A DNA stretch of 19,008 nucleotides from contig JBKPDW010000199.1 of assembly GCA_046728115.1 (NCBI GenBank), positions 1-19,008 on the forward strand, in the 5' to 3' direction. Below are positions 1-6,845 of the stretch, piece by piece; position 1 is the stretch's first letter, and each line of letters begins with the position of its first letter. Below the pieces are notes generated by a model that saw only the letters and a program-made list of their open reading frames with translations, did no database searches and was not told where the DNA came from. This DNA is from CAVSWN01 sp046728115 (GTDB lineage Bacteria; Acidobacteriota; Vicinamibacteria; Vicinamibacterales; CAVVIG01). The position numbers and the translations under genes were made by a program.

Positions 1-524
1 GTATCGGGAAACCTCAGTTGATCGTCGTACACACCCTCGACGCCCCGCAGCGACGCCAACGCTGCAATCTCAGTGTCGGGAATGACCGCCGAGAGACCGT
101 TGAGCGCAACCGCGTATTCGTGATTGATGCGCGCCGACGGAATGGCCGCACGCAGCCGCTCCTTGAAAGCCCCACGCTGCGAGGCCAGGAGATTCAGATA
201 CTGCGCGCTGTCAGACGACGTCGTATCGAGCTTCTTCGACGACGCGCCCGCGAGGGCAGCGGCTGCGCCGTTGCGCGCCGCGAGCGAATCGCCGGACAGT
301 CGGACGATGACGCTGACCGGAGTGGCCTGGCCGCGTGCTGCGGCGTCGCGGATGCGCTGCTGAAGGAGCTTGCTGACACCGCGCACTGGCCGACCCACTG
401 GCTCCGGCGCGCCGCGCAGCTGAAACCGCCTGGCATCCTGCGCCATCAGCTTGAGGGCGCTGACGGCGACGACAATCGCAACCGCCGAGATGGACCACTG
501 GAGATGCTTTCTGATTCCGGACAT
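1..524 (-). CDS. Secreted subtilisin-like (S8) serine protease, propeptide region only, cut by the left edge
   Basis: The gene reads leftward from ATG at 524 and stays open for 174 codons to the window edge. A strong Shine-Dalgarno (GGAGGTGAG) lies just upstream, and a TTGACA promoter lies further up. Residues about 9-29 are a hydrophobic signal peptide ending near LMAQD. Residues about 68-174 resemble the inhibitor_I9-type propeptide of S8 proteases: a VSVIVRLSGDSLAA strand, a helical stretch (YLNLLASQRGAFKERLRAAI), then HEYAVALNGLSAVIPDTEIAAL and GVEGVYDD. The family pattern is 'rY..v.nGfa..l...e...L..lpgV..V'. In this family the propeptide assists folding and inhibits the enzyme until export. 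The Asp/His/Ser catalytic domain would lie beyond position 1 and is not seen. The family call rests on the propeptide alone. Confidence 0.72.
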   Translation of the reverse strand, partial: MSGIRKHLQWSISAVAIVVAVSALKLMAQDARRFQLRGAPEPVGRPVRGVSKLLQQRIRDAAARGQATPVSVIVRLSGDSLAARNGAAAALAGASSKKLDTTSSDSAQYLNLLASQRGAFKERLRAAIPSARINHEYAVALNGLSAVIPDTEIAALASLRGVEGVYDDQLRFPD

Positions 525-568
525 AGCTCACCTCCCGAATCAGCGCGGGCAATGTCGACAGGATGGCT

Positions 569-597
569 GTTTTATGTGCGCTACCGACGCATGTCAA
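569..597 (-). promoter_or_regulatory. Sigma70-type promoter for the S8 protease gene
   Basis: On the minus strand TTGACA (597-592) is followed by a 17-bp spacer and TAAAAC (574-569). This is a perfect -35 with a 4/6 -10 match. It lies about 45 bp before the ATG at 524, consistent with a leadered mRNA using the strong Shine-Dalgarno. Confidence 0.5.
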
Positions 598-737
598 GTC
601 ATCCGTAGCAATTTGTCGGACTCTATTTGAGCAGGCCGATCGATCGAAGCAGCGCATGTCGATCGCATCGACAATCGCAGAAGCCTGTTGACAATCGAAG
701 ACAGGCGACAAGCCCAGCGCGCGGCGATGTCGTCGGT

Positions 738-2039
738 ATGGACTCTTTACGAGTCCCTGGCGAATATTTGTTTCAGGTGAATCGTCTCGGGCGCATCCTT
801 CACTCCCTTCTCATCGTAGGTGTTGTCGCAGCGTTGCCGGAGGCGGCGAGCGCTCAAGGGGCCGCCGACGAGGCAGGTGCAATTGAAGGCGTCGTCTCCA
901 CGCAGCATGGGACCGTGCGACTGCCTGGCGCGGTGGTGAGCATCGACAACGCGTCGGATCAGGAGGTCTCGCAGCAGGTATCGGACGACCAGGGTCACTT
1001 CAGAGTCGGCGATCTGCCTCCCGCCCGTTACCGCGTCCACGCGTTCCTCGACGGGTTTCAAGTCATCGACGTCACCGTCATCGTCGAATCCGGCCAGACC
1101 GACGAGGTTGCGTTGGATTTGCCCATCGCAACGGTGACCGAGAACGTCACGGTCGTTGCGTCACCGGTGCTGTCGGAGGCCGGATCGCTGACTGCCGTGG
1201 AGACGGTCAACAACAAAGAAGCCGAATTGCTCGTGCCGGGAGAAGGCGTGCAATCGACGCTTCGCCTGCTTTCGAGCGTCATTCAGTTGCCGCGCGGCGC
1301 GAGCATCGATGGCGGAAGCCCGAATCAGGTGGGGTTTCAAATCAACACCAGTTCGATGGTCGATCCGGTGACGGGTCTGACTCGCCTGTCGCTTCCGCCT
1401 GAGGCGATCGAGTCGGTATCGGTGCTGCCGAACCCGTACGAAGCGGAGTTCGGCCGCTTCTCTTCCGGGGTGGTCGTCGTGCAGACGCGCCGCGCGCCCG
1501 ATCAGTGGCGGACGCAGGTCGAGAACATCGAGCCCGGTTTCCGTCTCAAGCGTTACACCCTGTTCAACATCACAGGTATCGGCTCGCTGAAACCGGGGTT
1601 CGTGACCGGCGGCCCGATCGGCGACGGCAGCGTCTGGCTGGAACAGAGCGCTCAGTACCGCTACGACACCACCGACATTCCGAGCCGGCCGGAGGACCAG
1701 CTGAAGACGGCTCAATCGCTCAGCACGTTCACCCGTGTCGATGCGAAGCTGTCGCCCAGGCATTCCCTGATCGTCACCGGGGGCGTGTTCCCCAGCTCCG
1801 TCGATCAGGCCACGCTCGGCACATTCACGCCGCCCGCTGCCACGGCGGATACGTCATCCCAGGCCGTGCACGGCATGCTGACCGAGCGCGTCATTCTGAG
1901 CACGAGGACGTTCCTCGAATCGACAGTTCAGGTCCAAGCACGCACGTCGATGTGCACGGTCAGGGGTCCGCGACGATGGAACTGCTGCCGGAGACCACCC
2001 TCGGCAACTTTTTCAATCTGCAGCAGCGCGACACGCTGA
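738..2039 (+). CDS. TonB-dependent receptor with carboxypeptidase-regulatory-like domain, N-terminal part (frameshifted)
   Basis: This is the N-terminal half of an Oar-like outer-membrane TonB-dependent receptor. From ATG 738 the order is a signal peptide (about residues 16-40, ending AASAQ), a carboxypeptidase-regulatory-like Ig fold (about 47-130: GAIEGVVSTQHGTVRLPGA, then DDQGHFRVGDLPPARYRV), and a plug domain (about 135-255, containing PPEAIESVSVLPNPYEAEFG and FSSGVVVVQTR). The first barrel strands follow. The reading frame makes sense to about residue 398 (ESTVQVQ, near 1937). It then gives about 35 Arg/Cys-rich residues with no family character before a stop at 2039. The barrel continues one frame over in the next entry. 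A TTG at 627 in the same frame is an alternative start, but it would put 37 non-hydrophobic residues before the signal peptide. The ligand is unknown; peptides or glycans are typical for the group. Confidence 0.8.
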   Translation: MDSLRVPGEYLFQVNRLGRILHSLLIVGVVAALPEAASAQGAADEAGAIEGVVSTQHGTVRLPGAVVSIDNASDQEVSQQVSDDQGHFRVGDLPPARYRVHAFLDGFQVIDVTVIVESGQTDEVALDLPIATVTENVTVVASPVLSEAGSLTAVETVNNKEAELLVPGEGVQSTLRLLSSVIQLPRGASIDGGSPNQVGFQINTSSMVDPVTGLTRLSLPPEAIESVSVLPNPYEAEFGRFSSGVVVVQTRRAPDQWRTQVENIEPGFRLKRYTLFNITGIGSLKPGFVTGGPIGDGSVWLEQSAQYRYDTTDIPSRPEDQLKTAQSLSTFTRVDAKLSPRHSLIVTGGVFPSSVDQATLGTFTPPAATADTSSQAVHGMLTERVILSTRTFLESTVQVQARTSMCTVRGPRRWNCCRRPPSATFSICSSATR

Positions 2040-3244
2040 GCGAGCAGTGGATCGAGACGTTGACCAGTTCTCGGAACATGGGAACGGGTCAACACGTGTT
2101 CAAGGTTGGACTCGACGTGTTCCACAACCACTACGACGGAACGAGCGCGAGCGGGACGGTCCTGGTGGCGCGCTCGAATGGCTCGCTGACTCGACGGCTC
2201 GACTTCGGCGCTCCCACGACACAGAACGTCGGGAGCACCGACATCGCGTTCTTCGTCCAGGACCGCGTCCAGCCCGCGCGGCGGTGGTATGTCGAGGTCG
2301 GCGGTCGGGTCGACCGCGACGGTATCGATCGGACGACCACCGTTTCGCCGCGCCTGGGCATAGCGGTGATCCTGGACAGCGCCGGCTCGTCCGTGCTCCG
2401 CGGCGGCTACGGGCTGTTTGTCGAACGTACGCCCTCGGTGGCCGGCGCGTTTGACCAGTTCGAGGCCGCGACCGATACGCGTTTCGCCGCCGACGGCGTG
2501 TCGATGATCGGCGTGCCCGAGCTATACGAGCACGTTACCGCGCTGGATCTGCAGACCGCGCGGAGTTCCACGTGGGATCTCTCGTACGATCGGCGGTTGA
2601 ATCGCCTGCTGTCGCTGCACCTGGGTCTGCTCGATCGCAGTGGCAGCCACGAACTCATTGTCAATCCGGTTCAGACCGATCGAGGCGGCGAGTTGCTGCT
2701 GAGCAGCAGCGGGCGATCGAGTTATCGCCAGGCAGAAGTCGGCGTCCGAGTGACGCACGGTACTCGGCTCGATCTCAACGCGTCGTTCGTGCGATCGACA
2801 GCCCGCGAGGATCTGAATGCGCTTGTCACCTTTTACGATGCGATCCTGGTGCCGGTCATCGGCGCCAATTCCTACGCGCCCGCGGCCGCGGACGCGCCGG
2901 ACCGATTTCTTCTTCGCGTGCACGGGATGCCGACCAGAAGCTGGATGCTGCTTGGCACGCTCGAGTGGCGCGACGGCCTTCCCTATTCGATCGTCGACGA
3001 CTACCTCGATTTCATCGAGCCCCGCAATGATCGCCGGTTTCCCGAGTACATGCGGGTCGAGACCGGCGTCGAGCGCCGTCTGACGGTCCGGCACGTCCAC
3101 CCGTGGATTGGGCTGCGGGTCACCAACGCGCTGAATGCGTTCCTGCCGGCTGATGTTGAGGCCAACATCGGGTCTCCGGCATTCGGCACGTTCCTGAATT
3201 CCGAGTACCGTCAGTTCCGAATCCACCTGCGCTTCGAGCGGTAG
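1976..3244 (+). CDS. TonB-dependent receptor beta-barrel, C-terminal part (continues the frameshifted gene)
   Basis: This is the second half of the same receptor, read in the frame shifted by -1. Family-like sequence in this frame begins at about 1937-1943 (STHVDVHGQGSATMELLPET). The first ATG is 1976, which is only a nominal start because the natural protein is continuous from 738. The rest is transmembrane barrel with alternating hydrophobic strands: TDIAFFVQDRVQP with RRWYVEVGGRVDRDG, then RGGYGLFVERTPS, SSTWDLSYDRRLNRLLSLHL and WMLLGTLEWRDGLPYS. It ends in QFRIHLRFER, a typical terminal barrel strand though without a final aromatic residue. Rejoined, the receptor would be about 835 residues, normal for the family. 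One missing base near 1930-1943 explains the split. It may be a real inactivating mutation or a sequencing or assembly error. Confidence 0.8.
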   Translation: MELLPETTLGNFFNLQQRDTLSEQWIETLTSSRNMGTGQHVFKVGLDVFHNHYDGTSASGTVLVARSNGSLTRRLDFGAPTTQNVGSTDIAFFVQDRVQPARRWYVEVGGRVDRDGIDRTTTVSPRLGIAVILDSAGSSVLRGGYGLFVERTPSVAGAFDQFEAATDTRFAADGVSMIGVPELYEHVTALDLQTARSSTWDLSYDRRLNRLLSLHLGLLDRSGSHELIVNPVQTDRGGELLLSSSGRSSYRQAEVGVRVTHGTRLDLNASFVRSTAREDLNALVTFYDAILVPVIGANSYAPAAADAPDRFLLRVHGMPTRSWMLLGTLEWRDGLPYSIVDDYLDFIEPRNDRRFPEYMRVETGVERRLTVRHVHPWIGLRVTNALNAFLPADVEANIGSPAFGTFLNSEYRQFRIHLRFER

Positions 3245-3313
3245 AATACCGTTTCAGCGCAGTCGCACTCCGACACGCAACCCGGTCCGTCGCGCCTGGT
3301 ACTCGGTGCCTCG

Positions 3314-3592
3314 TCACTTCACCGCCGTCACCATGATCTCCGCCAACGCCGTCTCGCCGGCCAGCCGCGTCACTCCGAGCGTGGCGCGCACCGGCGGATC
3401 GGTCTGGAACGATGGCCGGTATCCGTCGTTCATGTCGTTGAATTTCTGGACATCGGTGATGTACACGTCCGACGCGACGATGTCCTTGTAGTCGAACCCG
3501 GCAACTTTGAGAACCGGGCCAAACCTCGCCAAGGTTTCGATGGTTTGCGCCTTCATGTCGCCCGTGTTGGCAGGCGTTGCGCCGATGCCACC
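3314..3592 (-). pseudogene. RidA/YjgF family protein lacking the N-terminal third
   Basis: The minus-strand frame ending at TGA 3316-3314 carries the C-terminal two thirds of a RidA-like reactive enamine/imine deaminase: NTGDMKAQTIETLARFGPVL, then VAGFDYKDIVASDVYITDV, FNDMNDGYRPSF and PPVRATLGVTRL, ending ALAEIMVTAVK. The arginine in PPVRAT corresponds to the substrate-carboxylate-binding Arg of RidA. The expected first 45 or so residues (the IGPYSQA...VSGQ segment) are not found in any frame upstream, where the DnaJ-like gene ends at 3655. Homology fades at about 3592. The only in-frame ATG within the family sequence is 3556, giving about 80 residues against about 125-130 for an intact RidA. 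I therefore read it as a 5'-truncated, probably non-functional copy. Confidence 0.65.
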
Positions 3593-3654
3593 GGAAGGAT
3601 CGCAAAGAAACCAGCTGACATCCGCTGCCAGCGGCGCGCTCGCCCTCGAGGCGA

Positions 3655-4209
3655 TCAGCCGTTGACCGCACGCAGGCGTCGCGACGCCGGCGCACTCTGG
3701 TAGTTGCTTTCCAGGTAGTCCACGCCGTCGGCGGTGATCACCACCATCGAGTTGTCCGATCGCTGCACGTACTTCTTGTGCACGAGGTACCACGTCGTGA
3801 ACTCGAGGTGTTCCCGCGGCCGTCCGGTCAGTCTTTCGAGATCCAATGGAAAGATGCCTGGCTTGTTCGGCTCGACGCGGCGCTGCGTGTACAGCATTTC
3901 GAGGACCGTCAGACGCAGACGCTGTTCGGCAGCGAAGTCGTTTTCCGTTTCAGGAGCGCGCGCCGCGAGGCGCCACCGATCGCGCCGCTGCCCTTCGTAC
4001 GTGACGTCGTAGCGAGCGCGGCGCTCCGGATCGCTGATGACGTGATACGCGTCGGTAATCTGACGAAACCGTTCCTCGTTGCCGGTCTCCTGGTTGTCGG
4101 GATGAAAGCGCGTCGCGAGGAGGCGATACACACGGTGCACCGTCTCGGGCTCGGCGGCCGGACTGATCTGAAGCAATTCGTAGTAGTCGACGCCAGGGGT
4201 CTCACTCAT
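3655..4209 (-). CDS. J-domain (DnaJ-like) protein with C-terminal winged-helix-like region
   Basis: This 184-residue protein starts at ATG 4209 (MSETPGVDYYELLQ). Residues about 7-70 are a J domain with the HPD signature at 36-38 (RFHPDNQE) and the usual end ITDAYHVISDPERRARYD. J domains stimulate Hsp70 ATPase, so DnaK is the expected partner. There is no Gly/Phe-rich region, zinc finger or DnaJ C-terminal substrate domain, so this is not canonical DnaJ. Residues about 95-165 (LRLTVLEMLYTQRR..., then LDLERLTGRPREHLEF, TTWYLVHKKYVQRSD and MVVITADGVDYLE) look like a winged helix-turn-helix. No membrane segment is seen, so it is probably cytoplasmic. The fold of the C-terminal part is inferred from pattern only. 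An upstream in-frame GTG/ATG extension is possible but lacks family sequence. Confidence 0.8.
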   Translation of the reverse strand: MSETPGVDYYELLQISPAAEPETVHRVYRLLATRFHPDNQETGNEERFRQITDAYHVISDPERRARYDVTYEGQRRDRWRLAARAPETENDFAAEQRLRLTVLEMLYTQRRVEPNKPGIFPLDLERLTGRPREHLEFTTWYLVHKKYVQRSDNSMVVITADGVDYLESNYQSAPASRRLRAVNG

Positions 4210-4273
4210 CGTCCTGTGCCGGTGCAAGCCGGGGACCGACCAGTTCTGCGCGGATTTGCACAAATAGGACCGC

Positions 4274-4296
4274 ACGTTCATATCAGAATTGAACGT
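4274..4296. promoter_or_regulatory. Perfect 7-bp inverted repeat upstream of the J-domain gene, candidate operator
   Basis: ACGTTCA (4274-4280) and TGAACGT (4290-4296) form a perfect inverted repeat around a 9-bp AT-rich centre. It lies about 65-90 bp before the J-domain start, in a divergent spacer also facing the DUF4126 gene. A dimeric regulator site is plausible; the regulator is unknown. Confidence 0.4.
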
Positions 4297-4471
4297 ACAC
4301 TTACGGAACTGTACCTTCGGCTTTTTTTCTCCCACGCCCGCGAGCACCTTTCACGGTGGGTCCGTCGACGAGGCCGATGGGTGAGCCGGGGCCTGTGTGC
4401 CGGCAGGCGCCGCTCGAATAGAATCTCCTTACTGCCTGCTACCGGCGGTGCACTGTAGGCTTGTAGACGCC

Positions 4472-5071
4472 GTGGGGCAAACGACACTCGGTCGCATCCT
4501 GCCGCTGGCCTTCGCTGCCGGGCTCAACGTGTACGCCACGGTCGCGGTCGTCGGGATCTGCGCGCGTTATCAGCTGGTGGTCCTGCCGGACGCGTATCAG
4601 GCGTTCGGGCACCCGCTTGTGATTGCGGCAGCTGTCACGATGTACGCAATCGAATTTGTCGCCGACAAGATTCCGTGGCTCGATTCGGTGTGGGACGCTG
4701 TGCACACAGTTGTACGGCCGATCGGCGGGGCGCTCATTGCCGTGACCGCGCTCGGCGATGCGTCGCCGACGCTGACGACACTCGTCGCGATTCTCGGCGG
4801 ATCGACGGCGCTGACGACCCATGTGACCAAGGCCGGCACGCGAGCCGCCGCCAACACGAGCCCCGAGCCGTTCAGCAACTGGTTCCTGAGCCTCGGCGAG
4901 GACATCGTCGCCGTATCGATGTCCTGGGTCGCGTTGACGCACCCCGCAGTCGCGCTGGCGGTCACCGCAACGCTGCTCATCATGATCCTGGCGTCCGCGT
5001 CGTTCCTGATTCGAATGCTGCGACGCCAGTTCGCCGCGCGCGGGGCGACTGCTACACCAGGCGGAAGCTGA
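4472..5071 (+). CDS. DUF4126 family integral membrane protein
   Basis: About 199 residues from GTG 4472; an in-frame GTG at 4397 would add 25 residues without family character. The sequence is strongly hydrophobic with several membrane segments: GRILPLAFAAGLNVYATVAVV, VIAAAVTMYAIEFVADKIPW, the glycine-rich IGGALIAVTALGDASP, and a C-terminal helix ALAVTATLLIMILASASFLI. The motif AAGLN.Y at the start and the central FVADKIPWLDSVWDAVHT, followed by THVTKAGTRAAANTSPEPFSNW, match DUF4126 proteins. Their function is unknown. A TAGAAT box lies at about 4415-4420, upstream of 4472, which favours the later start. The C-terminal tail is basic (RMLRRQF). The gene stands alone, with a methyltransferase 126 bp downstream on the same strand. 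Confidence 0.72.
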   Translation: MGQTTLGRILPLAFAAGLNVYATVAVVGICARYQLVVLPDAYQAFGHPLVIAAAVTMYAIEFVADKIPWLDSVWDAVHTVVRPIGGALIAVTALGDASPTLTTLVAILGGSTALTTHVTKAGTRAAANTSPEPFSNWFLSLGEDIVAVSMSWVALTHPAVALAVTATLLIMILASASFLIRMLRRQFAARGATATPGGS

Positions 5072-5180
5072 CCTCGATCTTGACAGAACCGCGACGGGTT
5101 TGCCGCTCGATCGCTTGACCTTCCCTCCTCGCTGGCGTTTGGACGCGTCGCGCGCCAGGTTGGCCGTCCTCCCGGCTGGG

Positions 5181-5186
5181 TAGAAT
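5181..5186 (+). promoter_or_regulatory. Candidate -10 box of the methyltransferase gene
   Basis: TAGAAT (5/6 match to TATAAT) ends 11 bp before ATG 5198, leaving room for only a very short 5' leader. No clear -35 element or Shine-Dalgarno is visible. Confidence 0.35.
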
Positions 5187-5197
5187 CAATATCTCCC

Positions 5198-5857
5198 ATG
5201 AGCGTCGCGACCCACCTGGGAATCGACATCGCCGATTACGACGCGCGCATCCGCACGTTCATCCCCGACTACGACGCCATGCTCGACGCCGGCGCTAACG
5301 CCGTGCCGCGTGGCGTCCGCACCATCGTCGATCTCGGCGTCGGCACCGGCGCCTTCGCCGTACGATGCCTGGCGCGCGCGGCGCACGCGCGTGTGATCGG
5401 CATCGACTCGGATGCCGACATCCTGCGTGTTGCGGCCCAGCGGCTCGAGACACACGGGTCGTTCGTGCGTGGGAGCTTTCTCCGAACCGCATTGCCGACC
5501 TGCAACGCTGTGATCGCGTCGTTCGCGCTGCACCACGTCAGAACACGTGACGCCAAGGCTCGACTGTATCGCCGCATACGATCGACCCTTGCCGAGCGCG
5601 GACGGTTCGTTTCAGTGGATTGCCATCCCTCGAAGGATCGAACGGCCGCGCGCAACGAAATGAAGGCATGGACCGCACACCTTCGGCGCGCGTATTCGAG
5701 GCGCGAAGCGGATGCGCTGCTCAAAGCCTGGTCGAAAGAAGACGTGTACGTGCCGCTCGAATCGGAAGTCGAGCTGCTCCGCCGCGCGCGATTCGACGTG
5801 AAGGTCGTGTGGCGGCGTGGCTCGTTCGCAGTCATCGTCGCGCGGCCCGTCCGATGA
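5198..5857 (+). CDS. Class I SAM-dependent methyltransferase
   Basis: This 219-residue protein starts at ATG 5198. It has the Rossmann-fold methyltransferase signatures: motif I VDLGVGTGAFAVRCL at 44-58, with the SAM-binding glycines at 47, 49 and 51. The acidic ribose-binding residue D70 follows in VIGIDSDADIL, and the post-motif strand is AVIASFALHHV at 104-114, where the HHV pattern is typical of methyltransf_12/25-type small-molecule enzymes. RIRSTLAERGRFVSVDC is the next strand. There is no signal peptide, so it is cytoplasmic. The substrate cannot be read from sequence. The N-terminal SVATHLGIDIADYDARIRTF and C-terminal YVPLESEVELLRRARFDVKV patterns occur in generic 'trans-aconitate-like' methyltransferases. 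It has no obvious functional link with its neighbours. Confidence 0.85.
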   Translation: MSVATHLGIDIADYDARIRTFIPDYDAMLDAGANAVPRGVRTIVDLGVGTGAFAVRCLARAAHARVIGIDSDADILRVAAQRLETHGSFVRGSFLRTALPTCNAVIASFALHHVRTRDAKARLYRRIRSTLAERGRFVSVDCHPSKDRTAARNEMKAWTAHLRRAYSRREADALLKAWSKEDVYVPLESEVELLRRARFDVKVVWRRGSFAVIVARPVR

Positions 5858-5932
5858 TCGCGTTGGTGCTGGCAGCGTCTCCGTGCCTTCGTGGAAGTCC
5901 GTTCGCTCCGTCCCCTCAATGCCTCCGAGCGG

Positions 5933-6754
5933 CTAATGCGTCAACCCGTAAATCAGGTAATTGACACCGAGCTTGTAGGCCTCGTTCGTATCGTCAATCG
6001 GCCGCAGCCCGGTGCCAGACCACTCCCAGAACTGCGAAATGTCAGTGTTGAAATTGATGATCATCTGCAGTCGCTTGGTCGGATCGTTGTCCTCGTAGAC
6101 ACCACGAAACACGGGACGGCCTGCGATGTAGGCCTGCGGCACGATATCGAGATCGTCGATCTCGAAGAACGAATGGAAGATGGGGTGTGATGCGTGCATC
6201 TCGAAGAACCGCACATCCGGCAGCACGCGTCGCATGTTGGCCTCGAAGACGTCCCACCCGCCTCCGCCGATCCCGCCGCCAAAACCTCGCACCTTGAAGT
6301 CGTCGACGATCACGAAGCCGCCTTTTTTCAGATAGTCGCGGAGGGCGCTGGCTTCCCGATCGCTCATCTGCCACCAGCTGACTTCGATCACGTACGCCAC
6401 CGGGTACTTGCACAGTTCGGGATCGTCGAACGAGATCGTATTGATCTCCTCGGCATGCGCGCCGAGGAAGCTGACCTCGTTCATGATCTTCATCAGGTTC
6501 TGCTCGGCCAGCGGGTAGCCGTGCGCCCAGGCCGGCCAGCCACCGTACCAATAGCCACCCGGCGCGGTTTCATAGTTCACGCGCACGAACGTGAACCGGC
6601 CGTCGTAGGGAATATTGGGCCGCACGCGCAGCGGTCCCCGCGGCGGACCACCAAAGTCGCGAAACCCTCGCTGCGCAATGACGGACGCCGCCAGCAGCAT
6701 CGCAATGGCGGCGCAACCCGACGCGCCCACCGAGAAGCGGGCGATCCGTCTCAC
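5933..6754 (-). CDS. Exported DUF4159 domain protein
   Basis: This 273-residue protein starts at GTG 6754. A signal peptide (SGCAAIAMLLAASVIAQ, about residues 12-28) precedes the DUF4159 domain. That domain includes FTFVRVNYETAPGGYWYGGW, then GYPLAEQNLMKIMNEVS, a Tyr/Trp-rich strand (VAYVIEVSWWQMSDREASAL), LRDYLKKGGFVIVDDF, a glycine run (GFGGGIGGGGW) and HPIFHSFFEIDD. DUF4159 has a glutamine-amidotransferase-like Rossmann layout but no demonstrated reaction. It often occurs with MoxR/DUF58/von Willebrand proteins in Acidobacteria and Planctomycetes, but those genes are not adjacent here. The start is not preceded by a Shine-Dalgarno. A TATACT box ends 6 bp upstream, suggesting leaderless translation. 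The gene is divergent from the NHL pair. Confidence 0.8.
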   Translation of the reverse strand: MRRIARFSVGASGCAAIAMLLAASVIAQRGFRDFGGPPRGPLRVRPNIPYDGRFTFVRVNYETAPGGYWYGGWPAWAHGYPLAEQNLMKIMNEVSFLGAHAEEINTISFDDPELCKYPVAYVIEVSWWQMSDREASALRDYLKKGGFVIVDDFKVRGFGGGIGGGGWDVFEANMRRVLPDVRFFEMHASHPIFHSFFEIDDLDIVPQAYIAGRPVFRGVYEDNDPTKRLQMIINFNTDISQFWEWSGTGLRPIDDTNEAYKLGVNYLIYGLTH

Positions 6755-6760
6755 CCTGAG

Positions 6761-6778
6761 AGTATAGAGCGGTATAAT
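6761..6778. promoter_or_regulatory. Back-to-back divergent -10 boxes for DUF4159 (-) and the NHL pair (+)
   Basis: On the plus strand a perfect TATAAT lies at 6773-6778, 67 bp before the NHL start. On the minus strand TATACT (6766-6761) lies 6 bp before the DUF4159 GTG. The two boxes are 6 bp apart, so the polymerase footprints overlap and use of one should exclude the other. No good -35 is visible on either strand. Confidence 0.5.
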
Positions 6779-6802
6779 TCCGCGGGACCCAGGGGTCGCG
6801 GA

Positions 6803-6819
6803 CAGGGTTAGGGTTCAGG
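6803..6819. repeat. Short heptad-like tract in the NHL gene leader
   Basis: CAGGGTTAGGGTTCAGG is just over two imperfect 7-bp units (AGGGTTA/AGGGTTC). Its complement resembles the CCCTAAT-type tract at 16513. On its own it is too short to be significant. Confidence 0.4.
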
Positions 6820-6835
6820 AAAAAGCGAGGGCAGT

Positions 6836-6840
6836 GGAGG
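6836..6840 (+). promoter_or_regulatory. Shine-Dalgarno that fixes the NHL gene start at 6846
   Basis: GGAGG ends 5 bp before ATG 6846. This favours that ATG over the in-frame GTG at 6834, which would itself overlap the box. Confidence 0.6.
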
Positions 6841-6845
6841 CAGTG

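Noticed and set aside
18..608. Long plus-strand open frame at the left end
   Set aside because: It starts with TTG, is Arg-rich without family character, and lies antisense to the S8 protease propeptide, which has a signal peptide, Shine-Dalgarno and promoter.
688..693. TTGACA as the receptor promoter -35
   Set aside because: No -10-like box is found 16-18 bp downstream, so I did not list it as a promoter.
4321..4327. T7 run as a possible intrinsic terminator
   Set aside because: No stable GC-rich hairpin precedes it on either strand.
5052..5120. Minus-strand string IERQTRRGSVKIEVSFRLV before a stop, resembling a TonB C-terminal strand
   Set aside because: Only about 19 residues support it, no longer frame or start is seen, and it overlaps the end of the DUF4126 gene. 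It is too short to separate from chance.
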